The translations under genes and the position numbers were made by a program. The notes below the pieces were generated by a model that saw only the letters and a list, made by a program, of their open reading frames with translations, did not search any database and had not been told where the DNA came from. Positions 12,145 through 25,869 of a DNA stretch of 64,000 nucleotides are shown in pieces (within the stretch, counting starts at the first letter, position 1; each line of letters starts with the position of its first letter). This DNA is from Procambarus clarkii (taxonomy: Eukaryota > Arthropoda > Malacostraca > Decapoda > Cambaridae), in NCBI RefSeq assembly GCF_040958095.1, contig NC_091175.1:18832787-18896786 (forward strand), written 5' to 3'.

Positions 12145-12289
12145 CATCGCCTACATAAGGAAGAGTTTTAGATCGGGGGATTATCCCATAGAAAAATGAG
12201 TCCCCAGCAAGCAACTGTCCCACAGAGTGAGGTTAATAGCTTCTAACTAATCCATGCAGGAGTGTGTCTAGTCTGCAATTGGTCCAGAA

Positions 12290-12730
12290 AATGAGCCTAA
12301 CCTACAACTGATTCATGGACGGGTGATCTTAGCTTGCAACTAATCCATTGATGAGTGAATTTATCCTGCAACTAATCCATGGATGAGTGAACTTGTCCTG
12401 CAACTAATCCATGGATGAGTGAACTTAGCCTACAACTGATCCATGAACGAGTGATCTTAGCCTGCAACTAATCCATAGATGAGAGATCTTAGCCTGCAAC
12501 TAATCCATAGACGAGTGAACTTAGCCTGCAACTAATCCATAGATAAGTGAACTTAGCCTGCAACTAATCTACAAACGGGTGATCTTAGCCTGCAACTAAT
12601 CCATAGATGAGTGAACTTAGCCTGCAACTAATCCAAAAACGGGTGATCTTAGCCTGCAACTAATCCATAGATGAGTGAACTTAGCCTGCAACTAATCCAC
12701 AAACGGATGATCTTAGCCTGCAACTGGAAC
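12290..12730. repeat. 32-bp minisatellite B, about 13 copies
   Basis: Diverged units containing TTAGCCTGCAACTAATCCAT, spaced 32 bp (for example starts at 12491 and 12523). Some units carry ACGGGTGATC in place of ATGAGTGAAC. Sequence differs from the flanking arrays A and C, but the period is the same. Confidence 0.9.
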
Positions 12731-12892
12731 AATTATCTCTTGGGAGGCTGCCACCACTTCATCAACACAGGTTCCAATAAATACGAACACCATTTTTCCC
12801 ACAGAAACAGTTACTTCAACCGAACCGGTTTCCATACATCTCTCAATGGGAAACATAAATGGAAATAACCGTCCTCAGCAAACATCATGAAA

Positions 12893-15006
12893 CTTACCAC
12901 ATCCCAGCAAACACGATGGAACTAACCATCTTCCAGCAGCAAACACGATGGAACTAACCATCTTACAGCAGTAAACACGATGGAACTAACCATCTTCCAG
13001 CAGCAAACACGATGGAACTAACCATCTTCCAGCAGCAAACACGATGGAACTAACCATCTTCCAGCAGCAAACAAGACCGAACTAACCATCTTCCAGCAGC
13101 AAACAAGACCGAACTAACCATCTTCCAGCAGCAAACAAGACCGAACTAACCATCTTCCAGCAGCAAACAAGACCGAACTAACCATCTTCCAGCAGCAAAC
13201 AAGACTGAACTAACCATCTTCCAGCAGCAAACAAGACCGAACTATCCATCTTCCAACAGCAAACAAGACCGAACTAACCATCTTCCAGCAGCAAACAAGA
13301 CCGAACTAACCATCTTCCAGCAGCAAACACGATGGAACTAACCATCTTCAAACAGCAAACACGATGGAACTAACCAACTTCCAGCAGCAAACAAGACCGA
13401 ACTAACCAACTTCCAGCAGCTAACAAGACCGAACTAACCATCTTCCAGCAGCAAATAAGACCGAACTAACCATCTTCCAGCAGCAAACAAGACCGAACTA
13501 ACCATCTTCCAGCAGCTAACAAGACCGAACTAACCATCTTCCAGCAGCAAACAAGACCGAACTAACCATCTTCCAACAGCAAACAAGACCGAACTAACCA
13601 TCTTCCAACAGCAAACAAGACCGAACTAACCATCTTCCAGCAACGAACAAGACCGAGCTAACCATCTTCCAGCAGCAAACAAGACCGAACTAACCATCTT
13701 CCAGCAGCTAACAAGATCGAACTAACCATCTTCCAACAGCAAACAAGACCGAACTAACCATCTTCCAGCAGCAAACAAGACCGAACTAACCATCTTCCAA
13801 CAGCAAACAAGACCGAACTAACCATCTTCCAGCAGCAAACAAGACCGAACTAACCATCTTCCAGCAGCAAACAAGACCGAACTAACCATCTTCCAACAGC
13901 AAACAAGACCGAACTAACCATCTTCCAGCAGCAAACAAGACTGAACTAACCATCTTCCAGCAGCAAACAAGACCGAACTAACCATCTTCCAACAGCAAAC
14001 AAGACCGAACTAACCATCTTCCAACAGCAAACAAGACCGAACTAACCATCTTCCAACAGCAAACAAGACCGAACTAACCATCTTCCAGCAGCAAACAAGA
14101 CCGAACTAACCATCTTCCAGCAGCAAACACGATGGAACTAACCATCTTCCAGCAGCAAACACGATGGAACTAATTATCTTCCAACAGCAAACACGATGAA
14201 ACTAACCATCTTCCAGCAACAAACAAGACCGAACTAACCATCTTCCAGCAGCAAACAAGACCGAACTAACCATCTTCCAGCAGCTAACAAGACCGAACTA
14301 ACCATCTTCCAGCAGCAAACAAGACCGAACTAACCATCTTTCAGCAGCAAACAAGACCGAACTAACCAACTTCCAGCAGCTAACAAGACCGAACTAACCA
14401 TCTTCCAACAGCAAACAAGACCGAACTAACCGTCTTCCAACAGCAAACAAGACCGAACTAACCATCTTCCAGCAACAAACAAGACCGAGCTAACCATCTT
14501 CCAGCAGCAAACAAGACCGAACTAATTATCTTCCAGCAGCTAACAAGACCGAACTAACCATCTTCCAACAGCAAACAAGACCGAACTAACCATCTTCCAG
14601 CAGCTAACAAGACCGAACTAACCATCTTCCAACAGCAAACAAGACCGAACTAACCATCTTCCAGCAGCAAACAAGACTGAACTAACCATCTTCCAGCAGC
14701 AAACAAGACCGAACTAACCATCTTCCAACAGCAAACAAGACCGAACTAACCATCTTCCAACAGCAAACAAGACCGAACTAACCATCTTCCAACAGCAAAC
14801 AAGACCGAACTAACCATCTTCCAGCAGGTAACAAGACCGAACTAACCATCTTCCAGCAGCAAACAAGACCGAACTATCTTCCAGCAGCAAACAAGACCGA
14901 ACTAACCATCTTCCAGCAACAAACAAGACCGAACTAACCATCTTCCAGCAGGTAACAAGACCGAACTAACTATCTTCCAGCAGCTAACAAGACCGAACTA
15001 ACCAAC
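12893..15006. repeat. 32-bp minisatellite C, about 65 copies
   Basis: Same core as array A (CATCTTCCAGCAGCAAAC) but most units read AAGACCGAACTAAC instead of ACGATCGAACTAAC. A third subtype reads ACGATGGAACTAAC and clusters at the left end and near 13325 and 14120. Subtype mosaicism suggests repeated unequal exchange. Confidence 0.97.
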
Positions 15007-15262
15007 CAGTCTCCATCAGACACTCAAACCTAAACATTTGTAAACCAAACAGTGTGATATCCATTTTAATTTCTGTAACGCAGGAGGTTTCTGAGCGTCA
15101 GGGGCTGCTGAACGGGAGGCCGGAGTGCCTGGTGTAGTACAGCCAAGCTTTTTACAACTCTGACCACTGAACTAGATGGTTAGTGCAGTGGTTAGAGTCT
15201 CTAACTCCAGGGGCAGTGATGCATTAAATATTGAGACTCCACTAACACCATAAAAGTAGTAC

Positions 15263-18199
15263 CCCTACCAGCACCACCACCACTACCACCACCACTACCA
15301 ACACCACCACCACTACCAGCACCACCACCACTACCAGCACCACCACCACTACCAGCACCACCACCAACACCACCACCACTACCAGCACCACCACCACTAC
15401 CAGCACCACCACCACTACCAGCACCACCACCACTACCAGCACCACCACCACTACCAGCACCACCACCACTACCAGCACCACCACCACTACCAGCACCACC
15501 ACCAACACCACCACCACTACCAGCACCACCACCACTACCAGCACCACCACCACTACCAGCACCACCACCAACACCACCACCACTACCAGCACCACCACCA
15601 CTACCAGCACCACCACCAACACCACCACCACTACCAGCACCACCACCACCACCAGCACCACCACCACTACCAGCACCACCACCAACACCACCACCACTAC
15701 CAGCACCACCACCACTACCAGCACCACCACCAACACCACCACCACTACCAGCACCACCACCACTACCAGCACCACCACCACTACCAGCACCACCACCAAC
15801 ACCACCACCACTACCAGCACCACCACCACTACCAGCACCACCACCACTACCAGCACCACCACCAACACCACCACCACTACCAACACCACCACCACTACCA
15901 GCACTACCACCACTACCAGCACCACCACCAACACCACCACCACCACCACTACCAGCACCACCACCACTACCAGCACCACCACCACTACCAGCACCACCAC
16001 CACTACCAGCACCACCACCACTACCAGCACCACCACCACTACCAGCACCACCACCACTACCAGCACCACTACCACTACCAGCACCACCACCACTACCAGC
16101 ACCACCACCACTACCAGCACCACCACCACTACCAGCACCACCACCACTACCAGCACCACCACCACTACCAGCACCACCACCACTACCAGCACCACCACCA
16201 CTACCAGCACCACCACCACTACCAGCACCACCACCACTACCAGCACCACCACCACTACCAGCACCACCTCCACTACCAGCACCACCACCACTACCAGCAC
16301 CACCACCACTACCAGCACCACCACCAACACCACCACCACTACCAGCACCACCACCACTACCAGCACCACCACCAACACCACCACCACTACCAGCACCACC
16401 ACCACTACCAACACCACCACCACTACCAGCACTACCACCACTACCAGCACCACCACCAACACCACCACCACCACCACTACCAGCACCACCACCACTACCA
16501 CCAGCACTACCACTACCAGCACCACCACCACTACCACCACCACTACCACTACCAGCACCACTACCACTACCACCACCACTACCAGCACCACCACCACCAC
16601 CACTACCACCACCACTACCACTACCAGCACCACTACCACTACCACCACCACTACCAGCACCACCACCACTACCAGCACCACCTCCACTACCAACACCACC
16701 ACCACTACCAGCACCACTACCAGCACCACTACCACTACCACCACCACTACCAGCACCACCACCACTACCAGCACCACTACCACTACCAGCACCACCACCA
16801 CTACCAGCACCACCACCACTACCAGCACCACCACCACTACCACCAGCACTACCACTACCAACACCACCACCACTACCAGCACCACCACCACTACCAGCAC
16901 CACCACCACTACCAGCACCACCACCACTACCAGCACCACCTCCACTACCAACACCACCACCACCACCAGCACCACCACCACTACCAGCACCACCACCACT
17001 ACCACTACCAGCACCACCACCACTACCAGCACCACCACCACTACCAGCACCACCACCACTACCACCAGCACTACCACTACCAGCACCACCACCACTACCA
17101 ACACCACCACCACTACCAGCACCACCACCACTACCACCACCACTACCACTACCAGCACCACTACCACTACCACCACCACTACCACTACCAGCACCACCAC
17201 CACTACCAGCACCACCACTACCACTACCACCACCACTACCCCTACCAGCACCACTACCACCACCACTACCACTACCAGCACCACCACCACTACCAGCACC
17301 ACCACCACTACCAGCACCACCACCACTACCACTACCAGCACCACCACCACTACCAGCACCACCACCACTACCAGCACCACCACCACTACCAGCACCACCA
17401 CCACTACCAGCACCACCACCACTACCAGCACCACCACCACTACCACCACCACTACCACTACCAGCACCACCACCACTACCAGCACCACCACCACTACCAG
17501 CACCACCACCACTACCAGCACCACCACCACTACCAGCACCACCACCACTACCAGCACCACCACCACTACCAGCACCACCACCACTACCAGCACCACCACC
17601 ACTACCAGCACCACCACCACTACCAGCACCACCACCACTACCAGCACCACCACCACTACCAGCACCACCACCACTACCAGCACCACCACCACTACCAGCA
17701 CCACTACCAGCACCACCACCACTACCAGCACCACCACCACTACCAGCACCACCACCACTACCAGCACCACCACCACTACCAGCACCACCACCACTACCAG
17801 CACCACCACCACTACCACTACCAGCACCACCACCACTACCAGCACCACCACCACTACCACTACCAGCACCACTACCACCACTACCAGCACCACCACCACT
17901 ACCAGCACCACCACCACTACCACCAGCACTACCACTACCAGCACCACCACCACTACCAGCACCACTACCACTACCAACACCACCACCACTACCAGCACCA
18001 CCACCACTACCAGCACCACCACCACTACCAGCACCACCACCACTACCAGCACCACCACCACCACCAACACCACCACCACTACCAGCACCACCACCACTAC
18101 CACCACCACTACCAGCACCACCACCACTACCAGCACCACCACCACTACCAGCACCACCACCACTACCAGCACCACCACCACTACCAGCACCACCACCAC
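15263..18199. repeat. 2.9-kb 18-bp-type array (CCA/CTA/GCA)
   Basis: Built from CCACCACTACCAGCACCA with many units lengthened or shortened by whole trinucleotides. Because every change is a multiple of three, the minus strand reads as one continuous frame of Val/Leu (about V-V-V-V-V-L). With the adjacent GA tract (Ser-Leu) it gives an 1160-codon open frame (15242-18724). Composition and lack of any non-repeat part argue that this is not a gene. Confidence 0.95.
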
Positions 18200-18277
18200 G
18201 TGCTCAACAACACCGCTGCACTTTAGCGTGTCGTTAAAGACACAGTGACTGATGAGTTCTCTCTTAAGACGGGTAGT

Positions 18278-18699
<422 letters not shown>

Positions 18700-18809
18700 C
18701 AGTAATACTAAGCACTAAATACAAGAGAATGGAGAGAAATCATTTTTTTCCCCAACAGAAGCGTTGGCAAGAGGAATGCAAAGCAATTTCCCGAGTCTGG
18801 TTGAATATG

Positions 18810-18860
18810 CCGGAGGCGGAGGAGGGGGGGGGGGAAGGGGGGAAGGGGGGGAGGGGGGGT
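18810..18860. repeat. G-run tract, G-quadruplex candidate
   Basis: Successive G runs of 6 to 12 separated by AA or GA. More than four G tracts fall within 50 bp. Confidence 0.75.
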
Positions 18861-19050
18861 GTTTTCAAGAGGAAGTCACTGCCAGAATAAAAAACACAGG
18901 ATGAACGAGAACAAGGAAACTATCATTTAAGATACATTGCAAGTCACTAGCGGTGGTCGCACTGGGAAAACGCCTGGAATACAGCAATATAAATCATTAT
19001 ATTCTGATGTAGAATACAGCAACATAAAATACTTTATTGTGATGTAGAAT

Positions 19051-19056
<6 letters not shown>

Positions 19057-19131
<75 letters not shown>
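19057..19131. repeat. (AT)n microsatellite
   Basis: About 75 bp of uninterrupted AT. Confidence 0.97.
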
Positions 19132-19132
<1 letters not shown>

Positions 19133-19424
19133 CATCGTGATGAAGGAATTTTATCGTGATGAAGGAATATTACGCCACAAACATAAGCATCCAGGTAGAA
19201 TTCAAGATGGAATCTGATCTGTCACTCGAGCAAAGAGCCAAACCAAACGACCACTTCTGCAGGAACGTCTTAGTGAATATCTAACTACCACCTTGGATAC
19301 TGAAGGAGGAAGTTAAAGCAGGCAGCACCACCCTTTGCTACAATATTGAATTCCTCATCGTAAATGGGAGATCTTCACAACTATTAGAAAATGCTTAATA
19401 TGGCCCTATTTTAACAGGAACAGG

Positions 19425-19610
19425 TGAATACAAGGACCGCTAAACAACAGACCAATATCACTAACAAGTATCCCCCTGCAAGTTAGGAGAGACTGATCCA
19501 CAACAGCCTAATAGAACAGCCAAATTGAATTGCAAAAACACTAGCACAGATTTAGCAAAGGAAACAAATTTGATAATCTTGTCGGAGTTTTACAATAAGA
19601 TGCCGAAGGT
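19425..19610 (+). pseudogene. Decayed non-LTR reverse transcriptase relic
   Basis: One frame reads NNRPISLTSIPLQV, matching the conserved RPISL(T/L) block of non-LTR reverse transcriptases. About 110 bp later a different frame reads LIILSEFYNKM, resembling the downstream LLEFYNK segment. Stops and frameshifts separate them. The order and spacing fit one decayed RT; the clade is not resolvable. Confidence 0.45.
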
Positions 19611-19865
19611 TAAGCAAGGGATTGGAGGATGGGCAGCACTAAATGAACACAGACGAGGATTGGTTATCCTGCGGCTTCCTGCGGTCCACTGCGGTCCACA
19701 AGGAGCATAACCCTGCGGCCCGATGCGGTCCGCTCTCATGCCCTCAAAAATCGGCATATAAGGAGAGTAAATCGGAAAATCAATATCCGATATGTGAATC
19801 ATGAATACAATGCCAGAGGAGCCTTACGCAGCTGTGGGTTTTCTTGAGGCAAGAGGGTAGGGTAG

Positions 19866-20170
19866 GGTGGTGGGTTAGGACTCGGCTGTGGTGGGTTAAG
19901 ACTGGGCTGTGGTGGGTTAAGACTGGGCTGTGGTGGGTTAAGACTGGGCTGTGGTGGGTTAAGACTGGGCTGTGGTGGGTTAAGACTGGGCTGTGGTGGG
20001 TTAAGACAGGGCTGTGGTGGGTTAAGACTGGGGTGTGGTGGGTTAAGACTGGGCTGTGGTGGGTTAAGACTGGGGTGTGGTGGGTTAAGACTGGGGTGTG
20101 GTGGGTTAAGACAGGGCTGTGGTGGGTTAAGACAGGGCTGTGGTGGGTTATAACTGGGCTGAGGTGGGGT
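19866..20170. repeat. 21-bp minisatellite, about 14 copies
   Basis: Unit GTGGTGGGTTAAGACTGGGCT (one 21-mer, written here as GTGGTGGGTTAAGACTGGG plus CT). The plus strand reads as WWVKTGL heptads in an open frame from 19844 to 20212. Single-base variants (GGGGTG, ACAGGG) are scattered. Probably non-coding. Confidence 0.93.
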
Positions 20171-20424
20171 TTAAGGTGTGCATTGACATCTAGGTGTAGA
20201 TGGTGGGTTTAGAAAGACATATTCCTTTCATTCTGGTTGGATATTTGGGAAACCTTTTGAGATTATCCTGACTATCATTGGCTGAAGCTCAGAAAATAGC
20301 GCAAACCGCAAGTTAGGACAACCAACAGCCAAGTTGATCAAGTAAACCAATAATACTCGTGAATTACAGTATAACTCAAGCAGCTTTGAGCATGTATTTA
20401 ACAAAGTATTGAGAATATTTATTT

Positions 20425-20746
<322 letters not shown>

Positions 20747-20898
20747 TCACACCCCAGAAGTGACTCGAACCCATACTCCCAGAAGCAACGCAACTGGTAT
20801 GTACAAGACGCCTTAATCCACTTGACCATCACGACCGGACATAATGAGGTGATAGCCGAGGCTATTTGAACCACCCCACCGCCGGCACTCGGATAGTA
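20747..20898 (-). mobile_element. tRNA-like SINE, copy 2 (left arm of palindrome)
   Basis: Nearly identical to copy 1 and in the same orientation. It forms the left arm of a 152-bp inverted repeat with 20917-21068. Confidence 0.8.
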
Positions 20899-21095
20899 AA
20901 ATGCTATGCCCAAGATTACTATCCGAGTGCCGGCGGTGGGGTGGTTCAAATAGCCTCGGCTATCACCTCATTATGTCCGGTCGTGATGGTCAAGTGGATT
21001 AAGGCGTCTTGTACATACCAGTTGCGTTGCTTCTGGGAGTATGGGTTCGAGTCACTTCTAGGGTGTGAGTTTTCAGTTGCATATTGTCCTGGGGA
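20899..21095 (+). mobile_element. tRNA-like SINE, copy 3 (right arm of palindrome)
   Basis: Same SINE in plus orientation, ending GTGAGTTTTCAGTTGCATAT. Together with copy 2 it makes a head-to-head palindrome with an 18-bp spacer (20899-20916, AAATGCTATGCCCAAGAT). A short (AT)n tract follows at 21113-21140. Confidence 0.8.
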
Positions 21096-21113
21096 CCATT
21101 CAGGCTTGTTCGC

Positions 21114-21144
<31 letters not shown>

Positions 21145-21334
21145 AGAGTTCTTACATTCCTGTACATTTTTTATGGTTTACAGAATGTAGTTTACAGTAT
21201 TTAGTTTACAGTATTTAGTTTACAGTATGTGGTTTAGAAAATGGGGTTATAAGACAAAATAATTTATTGCGTTTATTCCATTAATTTTTTTTCGCTGACG
21301 TATTTACAAATTTGATGTATAATTAGCTGTATTC

Positions 21335-21602
21335 ACTGTTCTTATTTGTGCTCCATCTCTTGGGCCCCACCTCTCAATCCTCAAGCAACTGGTAAACGAG
21401 TTTCCGAGCCAATTGGGATGTGAAATATATTCCCCTTGAAGCTGTGTATGGAGTCTGACTCTATCACTTCACATCTCTGTGCATTCCACTTGTTTATAGT
21501 TTTGGTAAACAAGTTGTTTACTAGTCTAGTACAGTTGTTTATTGTTCTGGTACCGAACAAATTCTTTCTAATGTTTGTGTGTAGCTCATTAGGGTAATTA
21601 GT
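21335..21602 (-). mobile_element. Old LINE 3'-end copy
   Basis: Diverged match to the 3' end of the LINE at 45596: CTTGGGCCCCACCTCTCAAT, GTGTATGGAGTCTGACTCTA and GTAGCTCATTAGGGTAATTAG align in order with the younger copy. It joins directly to a SINE D fragment. Confidence 0.7.
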
Positions 21603-21680
21603 CTCGCTTCATGCAGGTCGGCGTTCAATCCCCGACCGTCCAAGTGGTTGGACACCATTCCTTCCCCACCATTCCTTTTT
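21602..21680 (+). mobile_element. SINE D fragment
   Basis: Matches SINE D from TCTCGCTTCATGCAGGTCGG through CAATCCCCGACCGTCC to GGACACCATTCCTTCCCC. The 5' half is replaced by the LINE relic. Confidence 0.75.
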
Positions 21681-21759
21681 TTGTAGTGCAAGTAGAGATG
21701 ACTCTTAAGTTTGGAGTTTTAAGGATTGCTCTCAGGGAAATAACACCACTGAGATATAT

Positions 21760-21761
<2 letters not shown>

Positions 21762-21809
<48 letters not shown>
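21762..21809. repeat. (AT)n microsatellite
   Basis: About 46 bp of AT. Confidence 0.95.
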
Positions 21810-21811
<2 letters not shown>

Positions 21812-23215
21812 CATTGATGCTCACAGAGGTAGAAGAGACATAAACGGGGAAGCTGCCTACCATTTACAATTGCAACATCTATGGGATTCCACGCAGAAAA
21901 ACATTTGATAAATGGACTTAAATCAAATTAAATATGTTAATAGCGTTTTGTCAATTAACGTTTTAATTACTATAGCTCTAATTACTATTACTATAGTTCT
22001 AATTACTATTACTATAACGATTGTATTTCCGTCATTGTTTCAGCCTAACAATCGGGGGGCAGTGATCCCCCGCCGCCCCCCCCCGTCCTGAGAGTTCGTG
22101 CGTCCAGGCTCGTAACATAAAAGTTACATTGGGTACGAATTCAATGCCTGCAAACTCCTAATGGGTACGAAAGGGCTCCCAGATTACGTAACTATTAACG
22201 TGTCGTTTTTCGTGGGTATGTCGCGTGTCTGTGGGGGGGGGGACTCAGAACGATGGAACGCATATATTATTTTCTCACTGATATATCCAGGTATAGTGAC
22301 GTCATTGAGTATGTGTGCACATATGTAAGATAGTTCATACTGAGTAGCGACTTGTTAATGGATTCTGTTAACTCCTTATTCATGTTAATTACTGAGTTAG
22401 GTCCTACGTTAACCTTACTGTCTAAAATAAATGTAATCACAACAATTATTATAAGTAAAGTACGGTGATAAATAAGCTGGGGGCCAGAATTCGTCTCTTA
22501 CGAAACCTTTGCATCCTTAATTGATCTTGACTTTTTTTACACATATATAATTAGTTGATTAGTTGGGAATCACTGCGAGGTTGTTGACAACAATAATACC
22601 TTAAGACTGGCGAAGTTTCGAAGGTCAAACTTTATATAATAAACGCAGATGAAGCCGCTGTGGCTAAGAAAATATTCACAGGTTTCCTAAGAGGTTATAT
22701 AAGTGCTCATTGTCAATCCTGGCGCTGTCTCTTAGCAGATATAAACAAAACTAAGAGCATTACTCTTTTGAGAGCTGGAACAGTACTCACCAACGTCTTG
22801 TGAGAAAATGGTAATAATATTCTCAATAACTACACAAATGTTGAGTTTGCTCGTTACTAGAAAACGACTTAACAACATGGCAATAACGAGCTAAAAAATC
22901 CCAGTGAAATACAAACATTAGAAATGATTTTAAATTCATCAAGTTATCAGAGATCAGTCAGGGTTTCACACTCGACAATACAATTAAATAAACACATATC
23001 ATTTAGTTGTAGATACAAATTATTTGTGTTATATGGAAATTGACATTTTTTAATTTGCCAGTGAGATGAGGAAAAAATTGATTTTGAATATGGCCACGCA
23101 GACGGCAGACCCAGATTATATATATGTCCAAAAGATATGAAACAGGTCTAGAAATTGTGTTTCTTTAACCCTTAAACTGCTAAGCTAAAACTCCAGCGTC
23201 AAGATGCTGAAACAT
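21810..23215. other. Unassigned sequence
   Basis: AT-rich DNA with C runs near 22080 and a G run near 22237. No coding exon, RNA gene or clear transposon. Confidence 0.5.
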
Positions 23216-23755
23216 ATGAAGGACGATTGGAGAACAGGAAAAAATCACAGATGACGATTGGAGTACAGGAGGAAATCACAGATGGTGATTAGAGTACAGG
23301 AGGAAATCACAGATGGTGATTGGAGTACGGGAGGAAATCACAGATGGTGATTGGAGTACGGGAGGAAATCACAGATGGTAATTGGAGTACGGGAGGAAAT
23401 CACAGATGGTGATTGGAGTACGGGAGGAAATCACAGATGGTGATTGGAGTACGGGAGGAAATCACAGATGGTGATTGGAGTAGAGGAGGAAATCACAGAT
23501 GGTGATTGGAGTACGGGAGGAAATCACAGATGGTGATTGGAGTACGGGAGGAAATCACAGATGGTGATTGGAGTAGAGGAGGAAATCACAGATGGTGATT
23601 GGAGTACAGGAGGAAATCACAGATGGTGATTGGAGTACAGGAGGAAATCACAGATGGTGATTGGAGTACGGGAGGAAATCACAGATGGTAATTGAACCAC
23701 AAGACAAAATCACAGATAGTGATTGGAACACAGGAGAAAATTGCAGAGGGCAACT
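23216..23755. repeat. 31-bp minisatellite, about 17 copies
   Basis: Unit is GGAGGAAATCACAGATGGTG plus ATTGGAGTACG. Edge copies are more diverged (ACAGGAGAAAATTGCAGAGG at the right), a usual gradient in tandem arrays. Confidence 0.95.
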
Positions 23756-24186
23756 GAAGTAGTGTATAGGTGTTAACGACGCAGGTGTACAAACCTAAAC
23801 AACCCAACAGGGTTACGTAGACCACTTAATAGAATCCTAAGACATAGAAAACGAGGTATTTTACACGCCCAGGCGAATCAAATCACCCTTTACCAGATGA
23901 CTAATTTTTTTTACACCTTGGAGGCGGCGATACACGTGTTCTCCAAACCCAATCTCCCTCCAAAATGTGTTGCGATATGTCCCAATCAATACTTCTTCAG
24001 TCAAGTTGGAACTTCGCATGAAAAAATGAGACGAGTTTCACGAATATTTGAAGCTATCAAAAGGGCATCGTGTTCTTAAGAACATCTCCAAAGGGCATGA
24101 GAATGTCACACAGAAAAGTAAACAAAAGCTCTGCTTATTTCCAGGTTTTATACGGTTAAATGTGTGTTTCTGTAAGCTGTGGAGCA

Positions 24187-24510
24187 GCTTACGGACGCGA
24201 TCAAACTTATAGACGCGATCAGACTTACAGACGGGATCAGACTTACAGACGGGATCAGACTTACAGACGCGATCAGACTTACAGACTTACAGTTACTACA
24301 GGAAACGTAACTACAGGACTCCCAGGAAACAATGTAACTTCAGGACTCCCAGGAAACAACGTAACTTCAGGACTCCCAGGAAACGACGTAACTACAGGAC
24401 TCCCAGGAAACAACGTAACTTCAGGACTCCCAGGAAACAACGTAACTTCAGGACTCCCAGGACACAACGTAACTACAGGACTCCCAGGAAACAACGTAAC
24501 TACAACGTTT
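24187..24510. repeat. 18-bp then 27-bp tandem arrays
   Basis: Five or six copies of ACAGACGCGATCAGACTT (6 codons, RRDQTY) run directly into eight copies of a 27-bp unit with ACTTCAGGACTCCCAGGAAA (9 codons, NNVTSGLPG). Both are multiples of three, giving a 127-codon open frame from 24160 to 24543. Probably non-coding. Confidence 0.9.
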
Positions 24511-24785
24511 AACGCTATTACGGTGTTAAAATGCTTTAACTAACGTCAAAATAACATTGTGGTTACGAAGTGAGTTTGCGAGGATACATTCTCATTGATA
24601 TGTCACGTTATGGTATACAAGTTTACATCTGTGTACGGTATACCAGTTTACATTACTATGGTATTCTATTCCACTATGGACCTTCTAATATATGACACGC
24701 ATTGAGGTGGTATACCAGATTCTTACTAACAAGGGGTTTCCCAGGTAGTGGACAATATATGCAGACATAGCTATATGATGGTGGC

Positions 24786-25852
24786 TCTTCCAGCTCCTAT
24801 TGGTCCATACGAGGCAGCTCCTATTGACCCATACGAGGCAGCTCCTATTGACCCATACGAGGCAGCTCCTATTGGTCCATACGAGGCAGCTCCTATTGAC
24901 CCATACGAGGCAGCTCCTATTGGTACATACGAGGCAGCTCCTATTGACCCATACGAGGCAGCTCCTATTGGTCCATACGAGGCAGCTCCTATTGACCCAT
25001 ACGAGGCAGCTCCTATTGACCCATACGAGGCAGCTCCTATTGGTCCATACGAGGCAGCTCCTATTGACCCATACGAGGCAGCTCCTATTGGTCTATACGA
25101 GGCAGCTCCTATTGACCCATACGAGGCAGCTCCTATTGACCCATACGAGGCAGCTCCTATTGGTCCATACGAGGCAGCTCCTATTGGTACATACGAGGCA
25201 GCTCCTATTGGCCCATACGAGGCAGCTCCTATTGACCCATACGAGGCAGCTCCTATTGACCCATACGAGGCAGCTCCTATTGGTACATACGAGGCAGCTC
25301 CTATTGGCCCATACGAGGCAGCTCCTATTGACCCATACGAGGCAGCTCCTATTGGTACATACGAGGCAGCTCCTATGGGTCCATACGAGGCAGCTCCTAT
25401 TGACCCATACGAGGCAGCTCCTATTGGTACATACGAGGCAGCTCCTATTGACCCATACGAGGCAGCTTCTATTGACCCATACGAGGCAGCTCCTATTGAC
25501 CTATACGAGGCAGCTCCTATTGACCCATACGAGGCAGCCCCTATTGACCCATACGAGGCAGCTCATATTGGTCCATACGAGGCAGCTCCTATTGACCCAT
25601 ACGAGGCAGCTCATATTGGTCCATACGAGGCAGCTCCTATTGGCCCATACGAGGCAGCTCCTATTGACCTATACGAGGCAGCTCCTATTGACCCATACGA
25701 GGCAGCCCCTATTGACCCATACGAGGCAGCTCATATTGGTCCATACGAGGCAGCTCCTATTGACCCATACGAGGCAGCTCATATTGGTCCATACGAGGCA
25801 GCTCCTATTGGCCCATACGAGGCAGCTCCTATTGGCCCATACGAGGCAACTC
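24786..25852. repeat. 24-bp minisatellite, about 44 copies
   Basis: Unit GCAGCTCCTATTGACCCATA plus CGAG. Variants GACCCATAC, GGTCCATAC, GGTACATAC and GGCCCATAC are interspersed. The plus strand is open in two frames; one (24748-25893, 381 codons) reads AAPIDPYE octads after a short non-repeat start and ends ILYQPSYSIH. No signal peptide or domain is seen. The unit resembles part of a LINE 3' region (see 41875-42250), so I favour a non-coding origin. Confidence 0.93.
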
Positions 25853-25869
25853 CTTTTAATATTTTATAT

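Noticed and set aside
19844..20212. WWVKTGL heptad protein
   Set aside because: Translation of a 21-bp minisatellite with no other coding evidence.
20866..21204. 112-codon frame at the SINE palindrome
   Set aside because: It repeats in mirror form on the other strand because of the inverted SINE copies.
22485..22725. Further copy of the GGCCAGATTC foldback family
   Set aside because: Ends GGGCCAGAATTCGTCTCTTA and TCAATCCTGGC look related, but internal complementarity is too weak to support it by eye. The same holds for 49293-49365.
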